Part shown: positions 1 through 11,118 of the stretch, one piece after another | Position numbering within the stretch: the stretch's first letter is position 1 | How the letters are laid out: each line of letters opens with the position of its first letter | Assembly (NCBI GenBank): GCA_016928835.1 | Contig: JAFGJW010000016.1 | Location: forward strand, 1-64,000 | Origin: Candidatus Woesearchaeota archaeon | GTDB lineage: Archaea; Nanobdellota; Nanobdellia; Woesearchaeales; GW2011-AR15 | Direction of reading: 5' to 3' | Length of the DNA stretch: 64,000 nt | Position numbers and translations under genes: made by a program | The notes under the pieces: generated by a model | Seen by the model: only the letters and a program-made list of their open reading frames with translations | What the model was told of the DNA's origin: nothing | The model's database searches: none

Positions 1-73
<73 letters not shown>

Positions 74-137
74 TTATTTTAATCTTTAAAAGGAAATTTT
101 GATCATGCATTACCAAATGCCTTCTTATACTCATCAT

Positions 138-243
138 GGGCTCGTAGCTCAGTTGGCTAGAGCGCCGCCCTTGCAAGGCGGAGGCCTCGGGTTCAAATGC
201 CTCCCAGAGCTTTGCTGGGTGTGTGAAAGTCCCGACGAGTCCA
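138..243 (+). tRNA. tRNA-Ala(TGC) with a 32-nt T-loop intron
   Basis: It sits in the 16S-23S spacer, the usual place for tRNA-Ala in archaea. The acceptor GGGCTCG pairs with CGAGTCC and contains the alanine identity pair G3-U70. The anticodon stem CCGCC/GGCGG holds the loop CTTGCAA, anticodon TGC at 172-174. The T stem TCGGG (187-191) finds its partner CCCGA only at 231-235, so the T loop is interrupted. Removing 198-229 gives the normal loop TTCAAAT. The discriminator is A243 and CCA is not encoded. Confidence 0.93.
198..229 (+). other. BHB intron in the T loop of tRNA-Ala(TGC)
   Basis: The T-loop bases UUCA (192-195) pair with UGAA near the intron 3' end to make a 4-bp central helix. The flanking 3-nt bulges are AAU and AGU. 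Cutting each after its second base, as archaeal splicing endonuclease does, restores TTCAAAT. The intron interior can fold as CCCAG/CUGGG. Position is 59/60 in tRNA numbering. Confidence 0.88.
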
Positions 244-362
244 CTCCTTAATTGGTTATCACTTATTCAGATCAACAAAACTCAAGTTCATTATTTCATT
301 TAAGCAGTTCAACAATAGGATTGTTGGCCTGCTGGTCTAGATAAACTTCATGTTTATTGATG
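244..362 (+). other. 16S-23S internal transcribed spacer, distal part
   Basis: No coding sequence is visible. It contains a hairpin, CAACAAT (310-316) against ATTGTTG (320-326), extended by GCAG/CTGC across a small internal loop. A weaker TAAAC/GTTTA hairpin follows near 343-357. These probably belong to the folded pre-rRNA. Confidence 0.5.
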
Positions 363-379
363 AGACCCTGCATAAATAA
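363..379 (+). repeat. pre-23S processing stem, 5' strand
   Basis: AGACCCTGCATAAATAA is the exact reverse complement of 3341-3357. The pair encloses the 23S gene, as expected for the stem cut by the splicing endonuclease during archaeal rRNA maturation. Confidence 0.85.
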
Positions 380-380
380 A

Positions 381-3340
381 ACCGTACTACTAGGTGGATG
401 ACTTGGCTTATATTGATGATGAAGGGCGTGGCAAGCTACGAAATGTCCTGGGTAGATGCATGCAGTCTTTGATCCAGGAATTCCTCAATGCGACTTCGCC
501 TTGAAACTGTAAGGTTGAGTAACGCAGGGAAGTGAAACGTCTTAGTACCTGCCGGAAAAGAAATCAATTGAGATATTGTGATTAGCAGCGAGCGAAAGCA
601 ATTCAAGTCAAACTGAATCCTTTATCGTAAGATAAAGGAGATGTGGTGTTTTAGGACTGCTATTAAGCCCAACTAGTTGACCAGAACTTATCTGGAATGT
701 TAGGCCTTAGAGGGTGATAGCCCCTTATGGGTAGATTAGTTGGTCCTAGGCAGTATCCTGAGTAGCATCTACTGGATACTAGATGTGAAATTGGAAGGCA
801 TCAACTTCCAAACTTAAATACAATATAAGTCCGATAGCGCACTAGTACCGTGAGGGAAAGTTGAAAAGTACCCTTAACAGGGAGTTAAAAGTACCTGAAG
901 CCTAGTAGTTAAAGTTCGGTACGGCTCTTCGGAGTTGTACTGTACGTTTTGAATAATGTGCCAGGGAGTGTATTTATATGGCGAGGATAATCATAAAAAG
1001 AGAATCCAAAGCGAAAGCAAAAACCCGCAGCTTGCAAGGGGTATGGTATGAAAGTGCCATTAGTCATATGGATACGATCCGAAACCCGGTGATCTAACCC
1101 AGGGTAAGGTGAAGCCGCTGTAATAAGTGGTGGAGGCCTGAAAGGGTTCTGTGAACAAGCGTTCCTCTAACCTTGGGCTAGGGGTGAAAAGCCAATCGAA
1201 CCGGGTGATAGCTGATTCCTGCCGAAATTGGCCGCAGTCAAGTCTCGAGCAAGGTTACAAGGAAGGTAGAGACACGGATTTGAAATTTAGGGTTCGAAAG
1301 GACTCGGTTTCTTGTCCAACTCCAAATGTCCTTGTGCTGAAGAACTCGGGAAACAGGGAGTCTGGGGTAAACTTGACTTCCGAAAGGGGAACAACCCAAC
1401 CTATAGTTAAGGTCCCTAAATGTCAATTAAATGTTAAAGGTCAAAAGGTGTCAGTGGCCTAAGACAGCAAGGAGGTTGGCTTAGAAGCAGCCATCCTATA
1501 ATAAGTGCGTAACAGCTTACTTGTCAAGGTCATTGGCCCTGAAAATGGACGGGGCTAAATTGACTACCGATACTGTAGATCCCTGAAAAGGGAATGGTAG
1601 GCAGGCGTCTTTATTGGACTGAAGTGTTTCTGTAAAGAAATATTGACCAATAAGGAATGAAAATCCTGGTGGTAGTAGGAGCTAAGCAGAGTGAGAATCT
1701 CTGTCACCGAAAGGGCAAGGGTTCCTTGACAATGCAAATCAGTCAAGGGTTAATCGGACCTAACCTAATCCACAAATTGGATGATGGGAAAGGGAGACAG
1801 GTTAATATTCCTGTATTACATAAGTATGCTCGGCAACGAAAGCTCAATTACAGACTTTTCTGGTTAGACTGACGCATCTTATCTGATGCGCTAACAAAAA
1901 TAAATCAAGGGAGTATCGTAATGATGAGAACTTGATTAAGTTTGGAATGATGCTCTGTATGGAGCATTTAGTCAATACCGGGAGACCTTGAAAATGGAAT
2001 TGGGAAAGATCTTATGTAACCGTACCCAGAACCGGCACAGGTGCCCCTAGGTGAGAAGCCTAAGGTGTGAAGGAGAAACCTAAGTTGAGGGAATTCGGCA
2101 AATTAGCCCCGTAGCTTCGGTTTAAGGGGTCCCTGTAGTTGTCTTTGTATAAAGGCTATTACAGGGCGCAGTGACAAGGGGGGTCCGACTGTTTAACAAA
2201 AACTTAACCTTCTGCAAGCCTGCAAAGGTGTGTATAGGAGGTGACGCCTGGCCAGTGCCAGTACTTAAAACTCTCGTTCAAGGGAGCTAAGAGCTGGTAA
2301 ACGCCGGGAGTAACTATAACTCTCTTAAGGTAGCGAAATGCCTTGCCGTTTAATTGACGGCCCGCATGAGTGGCGGAACGAGATCCCCACTGTCCCCAAC
2401 TAGGGTCCTCTGAACTCTCTGTCTGGTGTGAAGGCCAGAGATTCCCAGTGGGACGTGAAGACCCCGTGAAACTTTACTGTAGCCTGTTGCTGTAACGTGA
2501 GTTGCATTGTGTAGAGTAGGTGGTAGTCGCTAAAGCGTAGTCGCCAGATTACGTGTAGACATCAATGAAACACCACCCTTTGTGTCTTACGCTGCTTACT
2601 TGAAAAAGAACACCAATAGGTGGACAGTTTGGCTGGGGTGGCACCCTCCTGAAACGATATCAGGAGGGCCCTAAGGTTGGCTCAAGCCGGTTGGAAATCG
2701 GCAGTAGAGTGCAAGAGCAAAAGCCAGCCTGATTGGATTTACACCTCTACTAAATCCAAAGACGAAAGTCTGGTCTAGCGAACCCTTGTACCTCCTTGAT
2801 GGGGGTCAGGGATGACAAAAAAGTTACTCCGGGGATAACAGAGTTGTCGCGCCCAAGAGCCCATATCGACGGCGCGGCTTGCTACATCGTTGTCGGCTCT
2901 TCCTATCCTGGCCGTGCAGAATAACCTTTTATTAGAAATACTGGTAAAAGGAAATGTATGCGGCCAAGGGTGGGGGTGTTCACCCATTAAAAGATGCTCA
3001 GAAACTGCAAATTTCTGGCACCTCTAATAGAGGGATCGTGAGCTGGGTTCAGAACGTTGTGAGACAGTTTGTTTAATATCTACTGGGAATGTTTGATGTT
3101 TGAGAGGAAGGATCTTTTAGTACGAGAGGAACAAAGGTTCGGTGCCTCTGGTCAACCGGTTATCCGATAGGGTAGGCCGGGCAGCTACGCACTCAGGGAT
3201 AAGAGCTGAAAGCATCTAAGCTCGAAACCCTCCTCGAAAAGAAACATCATTGAACTCCCGTAAAAGACGGGTTTGATGGAACCGGTGTGTAAGCACTAAG
3301 GTAACGAGGTGTTCAGCACGCGGTCACCAAACGTTCATAC
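381..3340 (+). rRNA. 23S rRNA
   Basis: Full-length large-subunit rRNA. Recognisable blocks include GGTGGATGACTTGGCT near the 5' end, the peptidyl-transferase region (GACGTGAAGACCCCGTG near 2453 and CGGGGATAACAG near 2830), and the sarcin-ricin loop AGTACGAGAGGA near 3119. The length of about 2.96 kb is normal, so no large rRNA intron is present. The ends are estimated from the flanking processing stem. No 5S gene follows; the next gene is protein-coding. All open frames inside are spurious. Confidence 0.95.
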
Positions 3341-3357
3341 TTATTTATGCAGGGTCT
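3341..3357 (+). repeat. pre-23S processing stem, 3' strand
   Basis: Perfect 17-bp complement of 363-379. It is followed by a T-run (3357-3363) that probably also ends transcription of the rRNA operon. Confidence 0.8.
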
Positions 3358-3533
3358 TTTTTTTATTCCGCTTTTTTTAATTTCTAGTATCAGTGCAAAT
3401 TAAATATGCTATATCATCAAAAAAAATTAAACTGGCTATTCAATAAATAGCATAATGTTTATTTATTCTAATAAAACCAAAAGCTTTTTATTTTATCTGC
3501 TATTTAGTAAAGACAAGAACAGGAGGGTTTTTT

Positions 3534-5813
3534 ATGATTAAAGATATTAAATTAAAAGTTGCTGAGGCAATTCAAGATGATGTTAATAAAGGCATAGTAA
3601 GAATTGATTCTGGATTTATGCATGAGATAGGAATAAGACCTGGAGACATAATTGAAATTGAAGGGGGAAGAAAAACAGTGGCAGTAGCTGATAGAGCATA
3701 TCCAGGAGATATAGGGCTTAATCTAATAAGAATGGATGGTATAATAAGACGTAACTCAAAATCAGGAATTGGTGAAATGGTTATTGTAAAAAAAGGTGAG
3801 GTTAAGGAAGCTAAAAAAGTTGAGATTGCTCCACAGAGAAAGGGGATTGTAATAAGAGCTAATCCGCTCATTTTTAAACATGGATTATTAGGTAGGCCAG
3901 TAACTAAAGGAGATATAGTATCACTGGGTGGAACAAGAAGCAGAAGAACAACAATGTCGCATAATCCTATGTTTGATGATTTATTTAGCATGATTGATGA
4001 GAGCCTAATGGGGTTTGGGTTTGGAGATTTAAAATTTATTGTGGTGGATATTGTGCCCAAAGGAGTCTCTGTTATAATAACTGAACAAACTGATGTAGTA
4101 TTTAACCCAGAAGCGACAGAAATGAAGGAAGAACGTGTACTTGAAGTAACATATGAAGATATTGGGGGTTTAGAGGGAGAAGTTAGGAAGATACGTGAAA
4201 TGGTAGAATTGCCTCTCAAGCATCCAGAATTATTTGAGACTCTTGGGATTGAGCCACCAAAAGGAGTACTATTACATGGCGCTCCCGGAACAGGAAAAAC
4301 CTTATTGGCTAAGGCAGTAGCTAATGAAACGGATGCAAATTTTATCACTATTAATGGACCTGAAATAATGAGTAAATACTATGGTCAGAGCGAAGAAAAT
4401 ATAAGAAAGAAATTTGAAGAAGCGGAAAAAAATGCGCCTTCTATTATATTTATTGATGAAATTGATGCAATTGCATCAAAAAGAGAAGAGTCTCATGGAG
4501 AAGTAGAGAGAAGGGTTGTTGCGCAGCTGTTGGCTATCATGGATGGCCTTAAGAGTAGAGGAAAAGTGATTGTTATTGGTGCCACTAATATACCTAACCA
4601 GCTTGACCCAGCATTAAGAAGACCTGGTAGGTTTGATCGTGAATTAGAGATTGGTGTGCCAGATAAGGATGGCAGATTGGCAGTATTACAGATCCATACA
4701 CGAAATATGCCCCTTGCTAAAAATGTAAATTTGAAGAGACTAGCAGATGTAACACATGGATTTGTGGGAGCAGATATTTCAGCATTGGCTAAAGAAGCTG
4801 CGATGACTTTATTGAGAAGGATTCTTCCAGAGCTTAAGCTGGAAGAAGAACAGCCCATACCAAAAGAAGTGCTTGAAAAATTGAGAATCACTCAGAAGGA
4901 TTTTATCGAAGCTTTGAAAGTTGTAAGACCAAGTGCAATGAGAGAGGTCCTAATAGAGGTGCCAAATGTAAAATGGAATGATGTTGGAGGATTGGAGGAA
5001 GTTAAACAGGAACTTATTGAAGCTGTTGAATGGCCGCTAAAGAATCCACAAGCATTCAAACGGCTTGGAGTTAAACCGCCAAAAGGCATATTACTATATG
5101 GTGCTCCTGGGACAGGAAAGACAATGCTGGCCAAGGCAGTAGCTAATGAATCTGAAGCTAATTTTATTCTTATTAAGGGTCCTGAATTGTTAAGCAAATG
5201 GGTAGGAGAATCTGAAAAAGCAGTCAGAGAGATTTTTAAAAAAGCTAGACAAGCATCTCCATCCATTATCTTCTTTGATGAGATAGATGCATTGGCGCCA
5301 AGAAGGAGTGCAAGCTCTGATACTAAAGTATCTGAACGGGTTGTTAATCAGTTGCTAACTGAAATAGATGGAGTTGAAGATCTGCATAATATCGTGGTGC
5401 TAGGGGCAACAAATAGACCAGATCTTGTTGACACTGCATTACTTAGACCAGGTAGATTTGACAGGATAATACTTGTGCCGGTACCAGATAAAAAAACGAG
5501 AATAGAGATATTTAAGTTGCACACAAAAAATATGCCCTTAGCAAAGACTATTTCATTAGATGAGCTTGGAGAACAAACAGAGGGTTTTGTGGGTGCAGAT
5601 ATTGAGATGGTCTGCAGAGAAGCTGCTATCCTCGCATTGAGGAAAGACATAAAAGCAGATACTGTAACAAAGACCCATTTTGAGGAAGCAATGAAAAAGG
5701 TTTCACCTTCAGTCACAAAGGAAGTAGAAGAGGCTTATAGAGAGCTACTTGAGCAATTTAGAGCAGCAAGAGGCAGAGAAATGAAGGATCAGAAGCCGAG
5801 ATATTTCGGTTAA
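3534..5813 (+). CDS. cdc48: Cdc48/VCP-like AAA+ ATPase
   Basis: This 759-residue protein has the normal archaeal Cdc48 plan: an N domain (about 1-185) and two AAA+ modules. D1 has Walker A GAPGTGKT near residue 249 and Walker [10 protein letters not shown]2 has Walker A near 523 and Walker B IIFFDEID. Both keep the second-region-of-homology arginines ([17 protein letters not shown]). The family unfolds or extracts protein substrates, often for the proteasome. The start is fixed by a strong AGGAGGG site ending a few bases upstream. The stop overlaps the stop of the convergent phosphatase gene by 4 nt. Confidence 0.97.
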   Translation: MIKDIKLKVAEAIQDDVNKGIVRIDSGFMHEIGIRPGDIIEIEGGRKTVAVADRAYPGDIGLNLIRMDGIIRRNSKSGIGEMVIVKKGEVKEAKKVEIAPQRKGIVIRANPLIFKHGLLGRPVTKGDIVSLGGTRSRRTTMSHNPMFDDLFSMIDESLMGFGFGDLKFIVVDIVPKGVSVIITEQTDVVFNPEATEMKEERVLEVTYEDIGGLEGEVRKIREMVELPLKHPELFETLGIEPPKGVLLHGAPGTGKTLLAKAVANETDANFITINGPEIMSKYYGQSEENIRKKFEEAEKNAPSIIFIDEIDAIASKREESHGEVERRVVAQLLAIMDGLKSRGKVIVIGATNIPNQLDPALRRPGRFDRELEIGVPDKDGRLAVLQIHTRNMPLAKNVNLKRLADVTHGFVGADISALAKEAAMTLLRRILPELKLEEEQPIPKEVLEKLRITQKDFIEALKVVRPSAMREVLIEVPNVKWNDVGGLEEVKQELIEAVEWPLKNPQAFKRLGVKPPKGILLYGAPGTGKTMLAKAVANESEANFILIKGPELLSKWVGESEKAVREIFKKARQASPSIIFFDEIDALAPRRSASSDTKVSERVVNQLLTEIDGVEDLHNIVVLGATNRPDLVDTALLRPGRFDRIILVPVPDKKTRIEIFKLHTKNMPLAKTISLDELGEQTEGFVGADIEMVCREAAILALRKDIKADTVTKTHFEEAMKKVSPSVTKEVEEAYRELLEQFRAARGREMKDQKPRYFG

Positions 5814-6397
5814 TTTTTAAGTTTTGAGTTCCACAATTTGATAATACTGATAGAATTCTCTCTTTTTTCTAATTCAAGATATGCACAGTCCCCAAGGTAT
5901 TCAAAATCACCCGATTTAAGCACTTCTCTCACAAAACACATTATTGGTCCTCCATGAGTTACTATACTAATTGTCTTATAGTTAACAGAGAATAACTGGT
6001 CAAAATTTTTTATAATCCTTTGTTTAAATGAATCATAGTCTTCTGAATCTGTAACATTGTGACCAAAATATGTTGTTAATTTGGCTACTTCTTCAGGGAA
6101 TTTGTCTTTTGCTTCTTGTTTTGTTAATCCACTAAGTATCCCATAACAATTTCTTTCTCTGATTCCATCAACAGCTTTGTACTGGGCCTTGAGAATATCT
6201 CCTATGATTTTTGCAGTTTGCACAGCGCGTTTCTTAGGACTATGAAAAATAATTTCAATTCCTTTATCCTTTAATAAATTGGCAAGCTTTTTACTCTGCA
6301 TAATCCCTTTATCTGTAAGGTTATCATCATATTCCCCGCCATACCTGTCTTCAATATCTCCAGTGGTCTGTCCATGCCTGATTAAAAAAATCTTCAT
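5810..6397 (-). CDS. histidine phosphatase (phosphoglycerate mutase-like)
   Basis: 195 residues. The phosphohistidine motif RHGQT is at residues 7-11 and the second catalytic histidine is in THGGP near 148. The family includes cofactor-dependent phosphoglycerate mutases and many broad phosphatases. The short length and missing mutase-specific inserts favour a general phosphatase, so the substrate is unknown. It is convergent with cdc48 and downstream of gap on the same strand. Confidence 0.85.
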   Translation of the reverse strand: MKIFLIRHGQTTGDIEDRYGGEYDDNLTDKGIMQSKKLANLLKDKGIEIIFHSPKKRAVQTAKIIGDILKAQYKAVDGIRERNCYGILSGLTKQEAKDKFPEEVAKLTTYFGHNVTDSEDYDSFKQRIIKNFDQLFSVNYKTISIVTHGGPIMCFVREVLKSGDFEYLGDCAYLELEKRENSISIIKLWNSKLKN

Positions 6398-6437
6398 AGG
6401 AAAAAAGAAAAATATGGTTTATATAATTGTTTTGAAA

Positions 6438-7439
6438 TTAGATTCCCAGGCTTATATTAGTCAGCATAATAGATTTTTCCTGATCCTTAAAACCCATCAT
6501 TGCCCTTATTGCATCAATATTTTCTGGAATAACGTCAGATTCCTGGTGCACCGCCTGGGGGAAGAATAATTCTCCGTCATACAAGCCAATGCCTTCTTCC
6601 CATACACATATATCCATCATATCTCCTCTTTTGTAACCTAAATCACGTGCTAATTCAATCACTTCAGCTGTTGAGCCAAGCTTATGATTTGCCTTTATCA
6701 CTCTTACTCTTGGTGTTTTTTTAAACAGCTCAACAACTTCTTTTACGCTTGGTTGTTTTTTTAATACAACACTCATGTTATGCATATGCATCATTGTTGT
6801 TGGCACTATTACTGCTGTTGTAAATACTTCCATATCATATAAAACTGTCCTAACATCTGGTCCATGATGAGAAGGAAGCTCAAAACTTGGTACTATAGCA
6901 TTAATAGGGCCTCTTGTAACGGCATGAGGGTCTCCGCCCCTTCTTATCAAAGTTGCTCTTGCCTTTTTCACACCAAATGCCTTATCAAGTGCATGCAAAG
7001 TCCTGCACATTCCTGTTGTATTGCAGCTCACAACTCTTACATAATCCTTGTTAATTGCGTCTCTATAATTGCACTGAGCAACAAAGCTCAATTCAGCAGC
7101 ATCATTTTTCTCTCCTCCTTGAAGAATCGCTTTGACACCGGCTGGTTTGTAGTATTTGTCAATATTCTCTTTTCCGCATGGCTTTGGTGAACAATCTACT
7201 ATAATATCTGCTTTTTTCAGCAAATCTTTAAGATTTCCTTTCACTTTAATACCTTGATCTTTAAGCTGCGAAGGAGTCTCTATTGAATATATGTCAATGC
7301 CTCGGCTGGCAGCAATTTCCAACCTATAATTATATGTTCGGCCAGTTACTCCAACAAGCTTCATATCTTCCTGAAGAATGACTGCGTCAGCCACTCTTTT
7401 TCCAATTGTGCCATATCCTACAACACCAACATTTATCAT
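6438..7439 (-). CDS. gap: glyceraldehyde-3-phosphate dehydrogenase, archaeal type II
   Basis: 333 residues. The nucleotide-binding glycine motif is GYGTIGKR at the N terminus and the catalytic cysteine is in SCNTTGMC near residue 139. Sequence pattern is of the archaeal NAD(P)-dependent GAPDH. It acts in glycolysis or gluconeogenesis together with the aldolase and FBPase genes nearby. I start at the ATG of MINVGVVG because GAGGTG lies a few bases upstream; the longer open frame adds 13 unlikely residues. A 16-nt repeat shared with the nucleotidyltransferase promoter lies upstream at 7503-7518. Confidence 0.95.
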   Translation of the reverse strand: MINVGVVGYGTIGKRVADAVILQEDMKLVGVTGRTYNYRLEIAASRGIDIYSIETPSQLKDQGIKVKGNLKDLLKKADIIVDCSPKPCGKENIDKYYKPAGVKAILQGGEKNDAAELSFVAQCNYRDAINKDYVRVVSCNTTGMCRTLHALDKAFGVKKARATLIRRGGDPHAVTRGPINAIVPSFELPSHHGPDVRTVLYDMEVFTTAVIVPTTMMHMHNMSVVLKKQPSVKEVVELFKKTPRVRVIKANHKLGSTAEVIELARDLGYKRGDMMDICVWEEGIGLYDGELFFPQAVHQESDVIPENIDAIRAMMGFKDQEKSIMLTNISLGI

Positions 7440-7502
7440 ATGTTCCCACCTCATAAAATCATACAAGGTGTGAGCCATAACTTTTATTTAAATATTTAGA
7501 AC

Positions 7503-7518
7503 ATCATACTTTATCATA
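7503..7518. promoter_or_regulatory. putative operator upstream of gap
   Basis: ATCATACTTTATCATA occurs here and, identically, at 11119-11134 before the RHH-nucleotidyltransferase gene. It contains two TATCATA-like half units in direct repeat. It could be a regulator site or simply a shared AT-rich promoter element. Confidence 0.45.
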
Positions 7519-7566
7519 CTTTCAAAGGATATTTAAACTAATAAAAAATTTATATGCCAATATTTT

Positions 7567-8763
7567 TCATAATCCCGCTAAGCTAATCCTGTTTTCTGAC
7601 GGAAATTGTCCAATATCATAAGGAGAAATTGAGTAAGGATCATAGCCTGGGTATCCTGGTTCTGCATTAATTTGTATTTGAATGGCCCTTTTTCTTCCTA
7701 TAATTTTTGCAACATTCCTACCAAGATTTGTTCTATCCTTTCTCAGTAAAGCAAGATCACAGGGCCAGAATATAAATTCAGTTATTGGTATGCCGAAAGG
7801 CATCTGTTTTTCACACTCACCGCGGATTTTTCTATACAGGACGTCATGATTAATAACACCAAAAGTATAGTCTTCTCCTTCCAACAACAGCATATAATGT
7901 TTTTTTGTCATAAATATATATCCAGGCTCTCTATATTTGACAAAGATTCGTGGCTCATTAACCATGGGTACTGCGCCTTCATTATAATTTCCTGGCCTAA
8001 GTCCAAATCTGTCCGCTTCATCTCTTGTAAAATGCATACTACGCATCTGATCTTGGGCAAGTGGAATCTCAACAAGTCCCAATTGAGTTAAGTAATGACT
8101 ATGTGGGTCAAATGATACAACTACTCCTCCATATTGTAAATCACTTAAATATTCTCGCCATAAATTAGCATACCCAGGAGCAAAATCAAGTTCTCTTAAT
8201 CTATCTCTTACAGCACGGTAATTCTGTTTGTCCGTGAAATCTTTTAGTCTACATGGATACATTGTTGGGCCCATTACAATAAAAATACTCCAAGAACCGT
8301 TGCAAGGCCTAAATATACAATCTCTTCCTTGTGAGCCCTCTTGGAGTTCATGTTGCATAGGCAGCTCTAATTTTTCTAAAGTGCGAGCCCTTTGTGCTGA
8401 AGCTATCATATCAGTACGGCTATATGCAAGACTGCGAATCCCCTGTTTATCAAGAAGCACATTAAATCCTGTTTCAAGGTGCGCATCACCCAAAACTTCA
8501 TCAGCTTGTGTTGCATCTCTCTTTAAATATTCAATCGTTCTTTGTGTTATTCTATCAGTTGTAACACTGTCTGTTTCATAGCTTGTATCAATTCCTATAA
8601 GAACGGACAACCCAGGCAGTTGTTCCCAAATAATATCTCTGCCCATCCCTGGATATAGAAGAACTATTCTTTCTAAGCCTGATTCTGCTAGAAGACCCTT
8701 AAGCAATAAACCTACCTTTTCGACTTTTTGAGCATATGCAAAGCTTAAATCTTCCAGTGGCAT
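7567..8763 (-). CDS. uncharacterized protein, possible degenerate methyltransferase-like N terminus
   Basis: 398 residues, no family recognised. Residues about 30-60 (LLYPGMGRDIIWEQL then GIDTSYE) look like the first strand, glycine loop and acidic second strand of a Rossmann methyltransferase, but the loop is not canonical. The rest has aromatic-rich segments (GYIFMTKKHYMLLLEG, TEFIFWPCDLALL) and no signal peptide or clear membrane span. It is richer in Arg and Gln and poorer in Lys than neighbouring genes, a trait shared with four other orphan genes here. It stands alone between gap and the aldolase gene. Confidence 0.6.
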   Translation of the reverse strand: MPLEDLSFAYAQKVEKVGLLLKGLLAESGLERIVLLYPGMGRDIIWEQLPGLSVLIGIDTSYETDSVTTDRITQRTIEYLKRDATQADEVLGDAHLETGFNVLLDKQGIRSLAYSRTDMIASAQRARTLEKLELPMQHELQEGSQGRDCIFRPCNGSWSIFIVMGPTMYPCRLKDFTDKQNYRAVRDRLRELDFAPGYANLWREYLSDLQYGGVVVSFDPHSHYLTQLGLVEIPLAQDQMRSMHFTRDEADRFGLRPGNYNEGAVPMVNEPRIFVKYREPGYIFMTKKHYMLLLEGEDYTFGVINHDVLYRKIRGECEKQMPFGIPITEFIFWPCDLALLRKDRTNLGRNVAKIIGRKRAIQIQINAEPGYPGYDPYSISPYDIGQFPSENRISLAGL

Positions 8764-8823
8764 ATAAATGCGTTTTTTATCTTATATAAAAAGATTTTCA
8801 ATAGATCCTCTAATTTCACACAG

Positions 8824-9945
8824 CTACAAAAGCTTCCTAACCTCACTTGCATACCCTTCTGATTTGAATGCCTTCAGGAGTTTAATCGCATTATTGTATG
8901 CCTCACTTTCAAGAGCTAGTTCCATTCCTTTGCTCATAGCATAAATCTCATTAAAGAATTGTTTCAGCGCATATTTTGCATTCTTGCCAAAGGTCTCAAG
9001 ATCTTTTTTTTCAGGTTTTTTATAGTTTTGTAAAACCCAGTCCCAAATTTTCTGATAAAGCACAGGGTTATGCGTCTTTAATACGTCATAAAAAATATTC
9101 TGCCAATATGTGCCGACATTTCCTTTTATTATATCTCCATGCGGGAATTTTGTAGCAATTAAGTCAATTGGCGTGCCTGTTATTCCATGCTGCGCTACCC
9201 TTACATTAAATCCATTGTCCTTAAGTGCTTTGACAACAGCTTTTGTCCTCGGAATGTCAATAGAGACCTGCTCAATCAAATTACCCTGCTCATCATATAT
9301 GTTGCCATGAGTGGAGCCGTTGGCTATAGCGAGGACATGGGGTTTTACACCACTCTTTTCTAGTTCTGAGATAAAAGTAACAGCTTCTTCTGGTGAGGTT
9401 ATTACATTTCCCTGGGCATCCTTTTTTCCTATCTCGCCAACCTCAACTTCAAGCCCGAATTCCCTGCCTTGCGTATTTTGCTCAATATATCTTGCCATCT
9501 CTGTGGTACATCTTATATTTTCTCTAAGTTGCTCCTTCTCTGTTTTTGCGCTTGTGTCAAATAAATGCGAAGCATCTATAGCAAAGCTAGTGAATCCTGA
9601 GTCTATTTGGGACTTTATCAATTGCCGAGTCTCTTCAAGTTCTTCTGGTGTCCCCTTTTTTATCCCTATATGATCTGCGTGAAGAGCCCATATATCATGT
9701 TGAGCTTCTTGAGCAACTAGTTTAACTGCTTCTGCAAAAGTTTTTGGTGCATATCCAGTATACCCAACATTGATGTTACATTCAGATTTGGCAATCTCAA
9801 TGATTATTGGCGCGTCCATTTTTTTTGCTGCTTTCAGAATTCCTTTCACAATGCCCTTTGTAACTCTTGTATTGCAAGCCATTACAATTGTCGGATGATC
9901 ATGAAGTGCCTCAAAGATTTTGTTTCCTGGAATCGGTTCATACAT
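8824..9945 (-). CDS. fba: class II fructose-bisphosphate aldolase
   Basis: 373 residues. Metal-ligand and substrate motifs typical of zinc-dependent class II aldolases are present: ALHADHIG, NGSTHGN and VAQHGITGTP. It interconverts fructose-1,6-bisphosphate with dihydroxyacetone phosphate and glyceraldehyde-3-phosphate. The ATG giving MYEPIPGNK is preferred because AGGTGA lies just upstream; the in-frame GTG three codons earlier falls inside that ribosome site. The class II enzyme is bacterial-type and not the common archaeal class I aldolase. FBPase is the next gene upstream. Confidence 0.93.
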   Translation of the reverse strand: MYEPIPGNKIFEALHDHPTIVMACNTRVTKGIVKGILKAAKKMDAPIIIEIAKSECNINVGYTGYAPKTFAEAVKLVAQEAQHDIWALHADHIGIKKGTPEELEETRQLIKSQIDSGFTSFAIDASHLFDTSAKTEKEQLRENIRCTTEMARYIEQNTQGREFGLEVEVGEIGKKDAQGNVITSPEEAVTFISELEKSGVKPHVLAIANGSTHGNIYDEQGNLIEQVSIDIPRTKAVVKALKDNGFNVRVAQHGITGTPIDLIATKFPHGDIIKGNVGTYWQNIFYDVLKTHNPVLYQKIWDWVLQNYKKPEKKDLETFGKNAKYALKQFFNEIYAMSKGMELALESEAYNNAIKLLKAFKSEGYASEVRKLL

Positions 9946-10007
9946 AAATATCACCTTTTTAACTTATCTTGTTGCCCTTTTGATTTTAAATAATTACGTC
10001 TTATTAT

Positions 10008-10967
10008 TTAATATTTTGGTTCATCTTCAAAAACATGATGGGTTTCTAGGAACCTCGTTGTACCTGTCTTAGCCCTCATTACTATTGAATGTGTAATTGC
10101 ACCTTTACTGGTGAATCGTACGCCTTTTAGAATTGGTCCGTCTGTTACACCTGTTGCTGCAAACATTGCCTCTTTGCTATTGACCAAGTCTTTAAGAAAC
10201 AAAACCGCGTTTAGCTTCTCAACCCCCATCTTCTTTGCCCTTTCTTTCTCTTGCTCATTTCTGAATTGGAATCTCGCCTGCATATCTCCGCCAAGACAAT
10301 TTAAAGCTGCTGCAGCCAACACTCCCTCTGGAGCAGCGCCTATGCCCATTAGTACATCTACTCCTGAATCAGGGATGGATGGAGCAATTGCGCCTGCCAC
10401 ATCACCATCAGGAATCAATATTATCCTAGCATCGCATTTCCTTATATCAGATATAAGTCTGTTGTGCCTCTCTCGGTCAAGCACCATCACAGTCAGATCC
10501 TTAATCTGTTTATCCAATGCTGTTGCAATGTTAGTTAGATTTTCTTCTACACTCGCATCAATGTCAATCGAGCCTCTGGCATCAGGCCCAACTGCAATCT
10601 TATTCATATAAGTATCTGGCGCGTGCATCAAAGTACCGCTAGGGGCAGCTGCCAGCACAGCCATTGCATTTTGTCTGCCATACGCAACACTATTTGTGCA
10701 TTCTAGAGGATCAACTGCAAGGTCGATCTTAAACTTGCCGCCCTGCATTCCTACATTTTCTCCGATAAAGAGCATGGGAGCCTCATCCCTTTCCCCTTCA
10801 CCGATGACTATCTTGCCTTCAATATCCAGCATATTAAATGTTTTTCTCATCAGCCTTACAGCTGCTTCATCTGCCTTATGCTTATCACCTTTGCCCACCC
10901 ATCTTGCAGAAGCCATTGCAGCAGCTTCAGTTACTCGTACAAAATCTAAAGCTAAATTCCTATCCAT
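10008..10967 (-). CDS. glpX: class II fructose-1,6-bisphosphatase (GlpX type)
   Basis: 319 residues. The GlpX metal and phosphate motifs are visible: GEGERDEAP, the acidic motif DPLECTNSVAYG, and DGDVAGA. It hydrolyses fructose-1,6-bisphosphate to fructose-6-phosphate, the committing step of gluconeogenesis. GGTGAC lies just before the ATG. With fba and gap it gives a run from triose phosphates to fructose-6-phosphate, which would feed the glucan genes at 34-40 kb. It is divergent from the RHH-nucleotidyltransferase gene across a 209-nt control region. Confidence 0.94.
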   Translation of the reverse strand: MDRNLALDFVRVTEAAAMASARWVGKGDKHKADEAAVRLMRKTFNMLDIEGKIVIGEGERDEAPMLFIGENVGMQGGKFKIDLAVDPLECTNSVAYGRQNAMAVLAAAPSGTLMHAPDTYMNKIAVGPDARGSIDIDASVEENLTNIATALDKQIKDLTVMVLDRERHNRLISDIRKCDARIILIPDGDVAGAIAPSIPDSGVDVLMGIGAAPEGVLAAAALNCLGGDMQARFQFRNEQEKERAKKMGVEKLNAVLFLKDLVNSKEAMFAATGVTDGPILKGVRFTSKGAITHSIVMRAKTGTTRFLETHHVFEDEPKY

Positions 10968-11040
10968 TTTGTCACCTATCCCACTTCCTTATTTTATAAT
11001 TATTAATATATTAAAATTAAATATCCCTAAGGAAGGCACG

Positions 11041-11050
11041 ATAACCTTGG
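11041..11050. repeat. 10-bp inverted repeat arm, glpX side
   Basis: ATAACCTTGG is the exact reverse complement of 11166-11175, next to the divergent nucleotidyltransferase start. The arms lie 115 nt apart, each close to one of the two divergent genes, as expected for paired operator sites. No binding evidence exists. Confidence 0.35.
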
Positions 11051-11118
11051 GTTCTTGCCAATCAATATTGAAATTATTGTACATTCAGTAATTGAATTAA
11101 TATTTAAACATTCTTATT

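Noticed and set aside
1151-2987. Open frames on both strands inside the 23S gene
   Set aside because: They lie wholly in rRNA sequence and have no coding character.
3572-5716. Long antisense open frames opposite cdc48
   Set aside because: They mirror the codon pattern of the AAA+ gene, are rich in Ser/Leu/Ile, and show no ribosome site or family motif.
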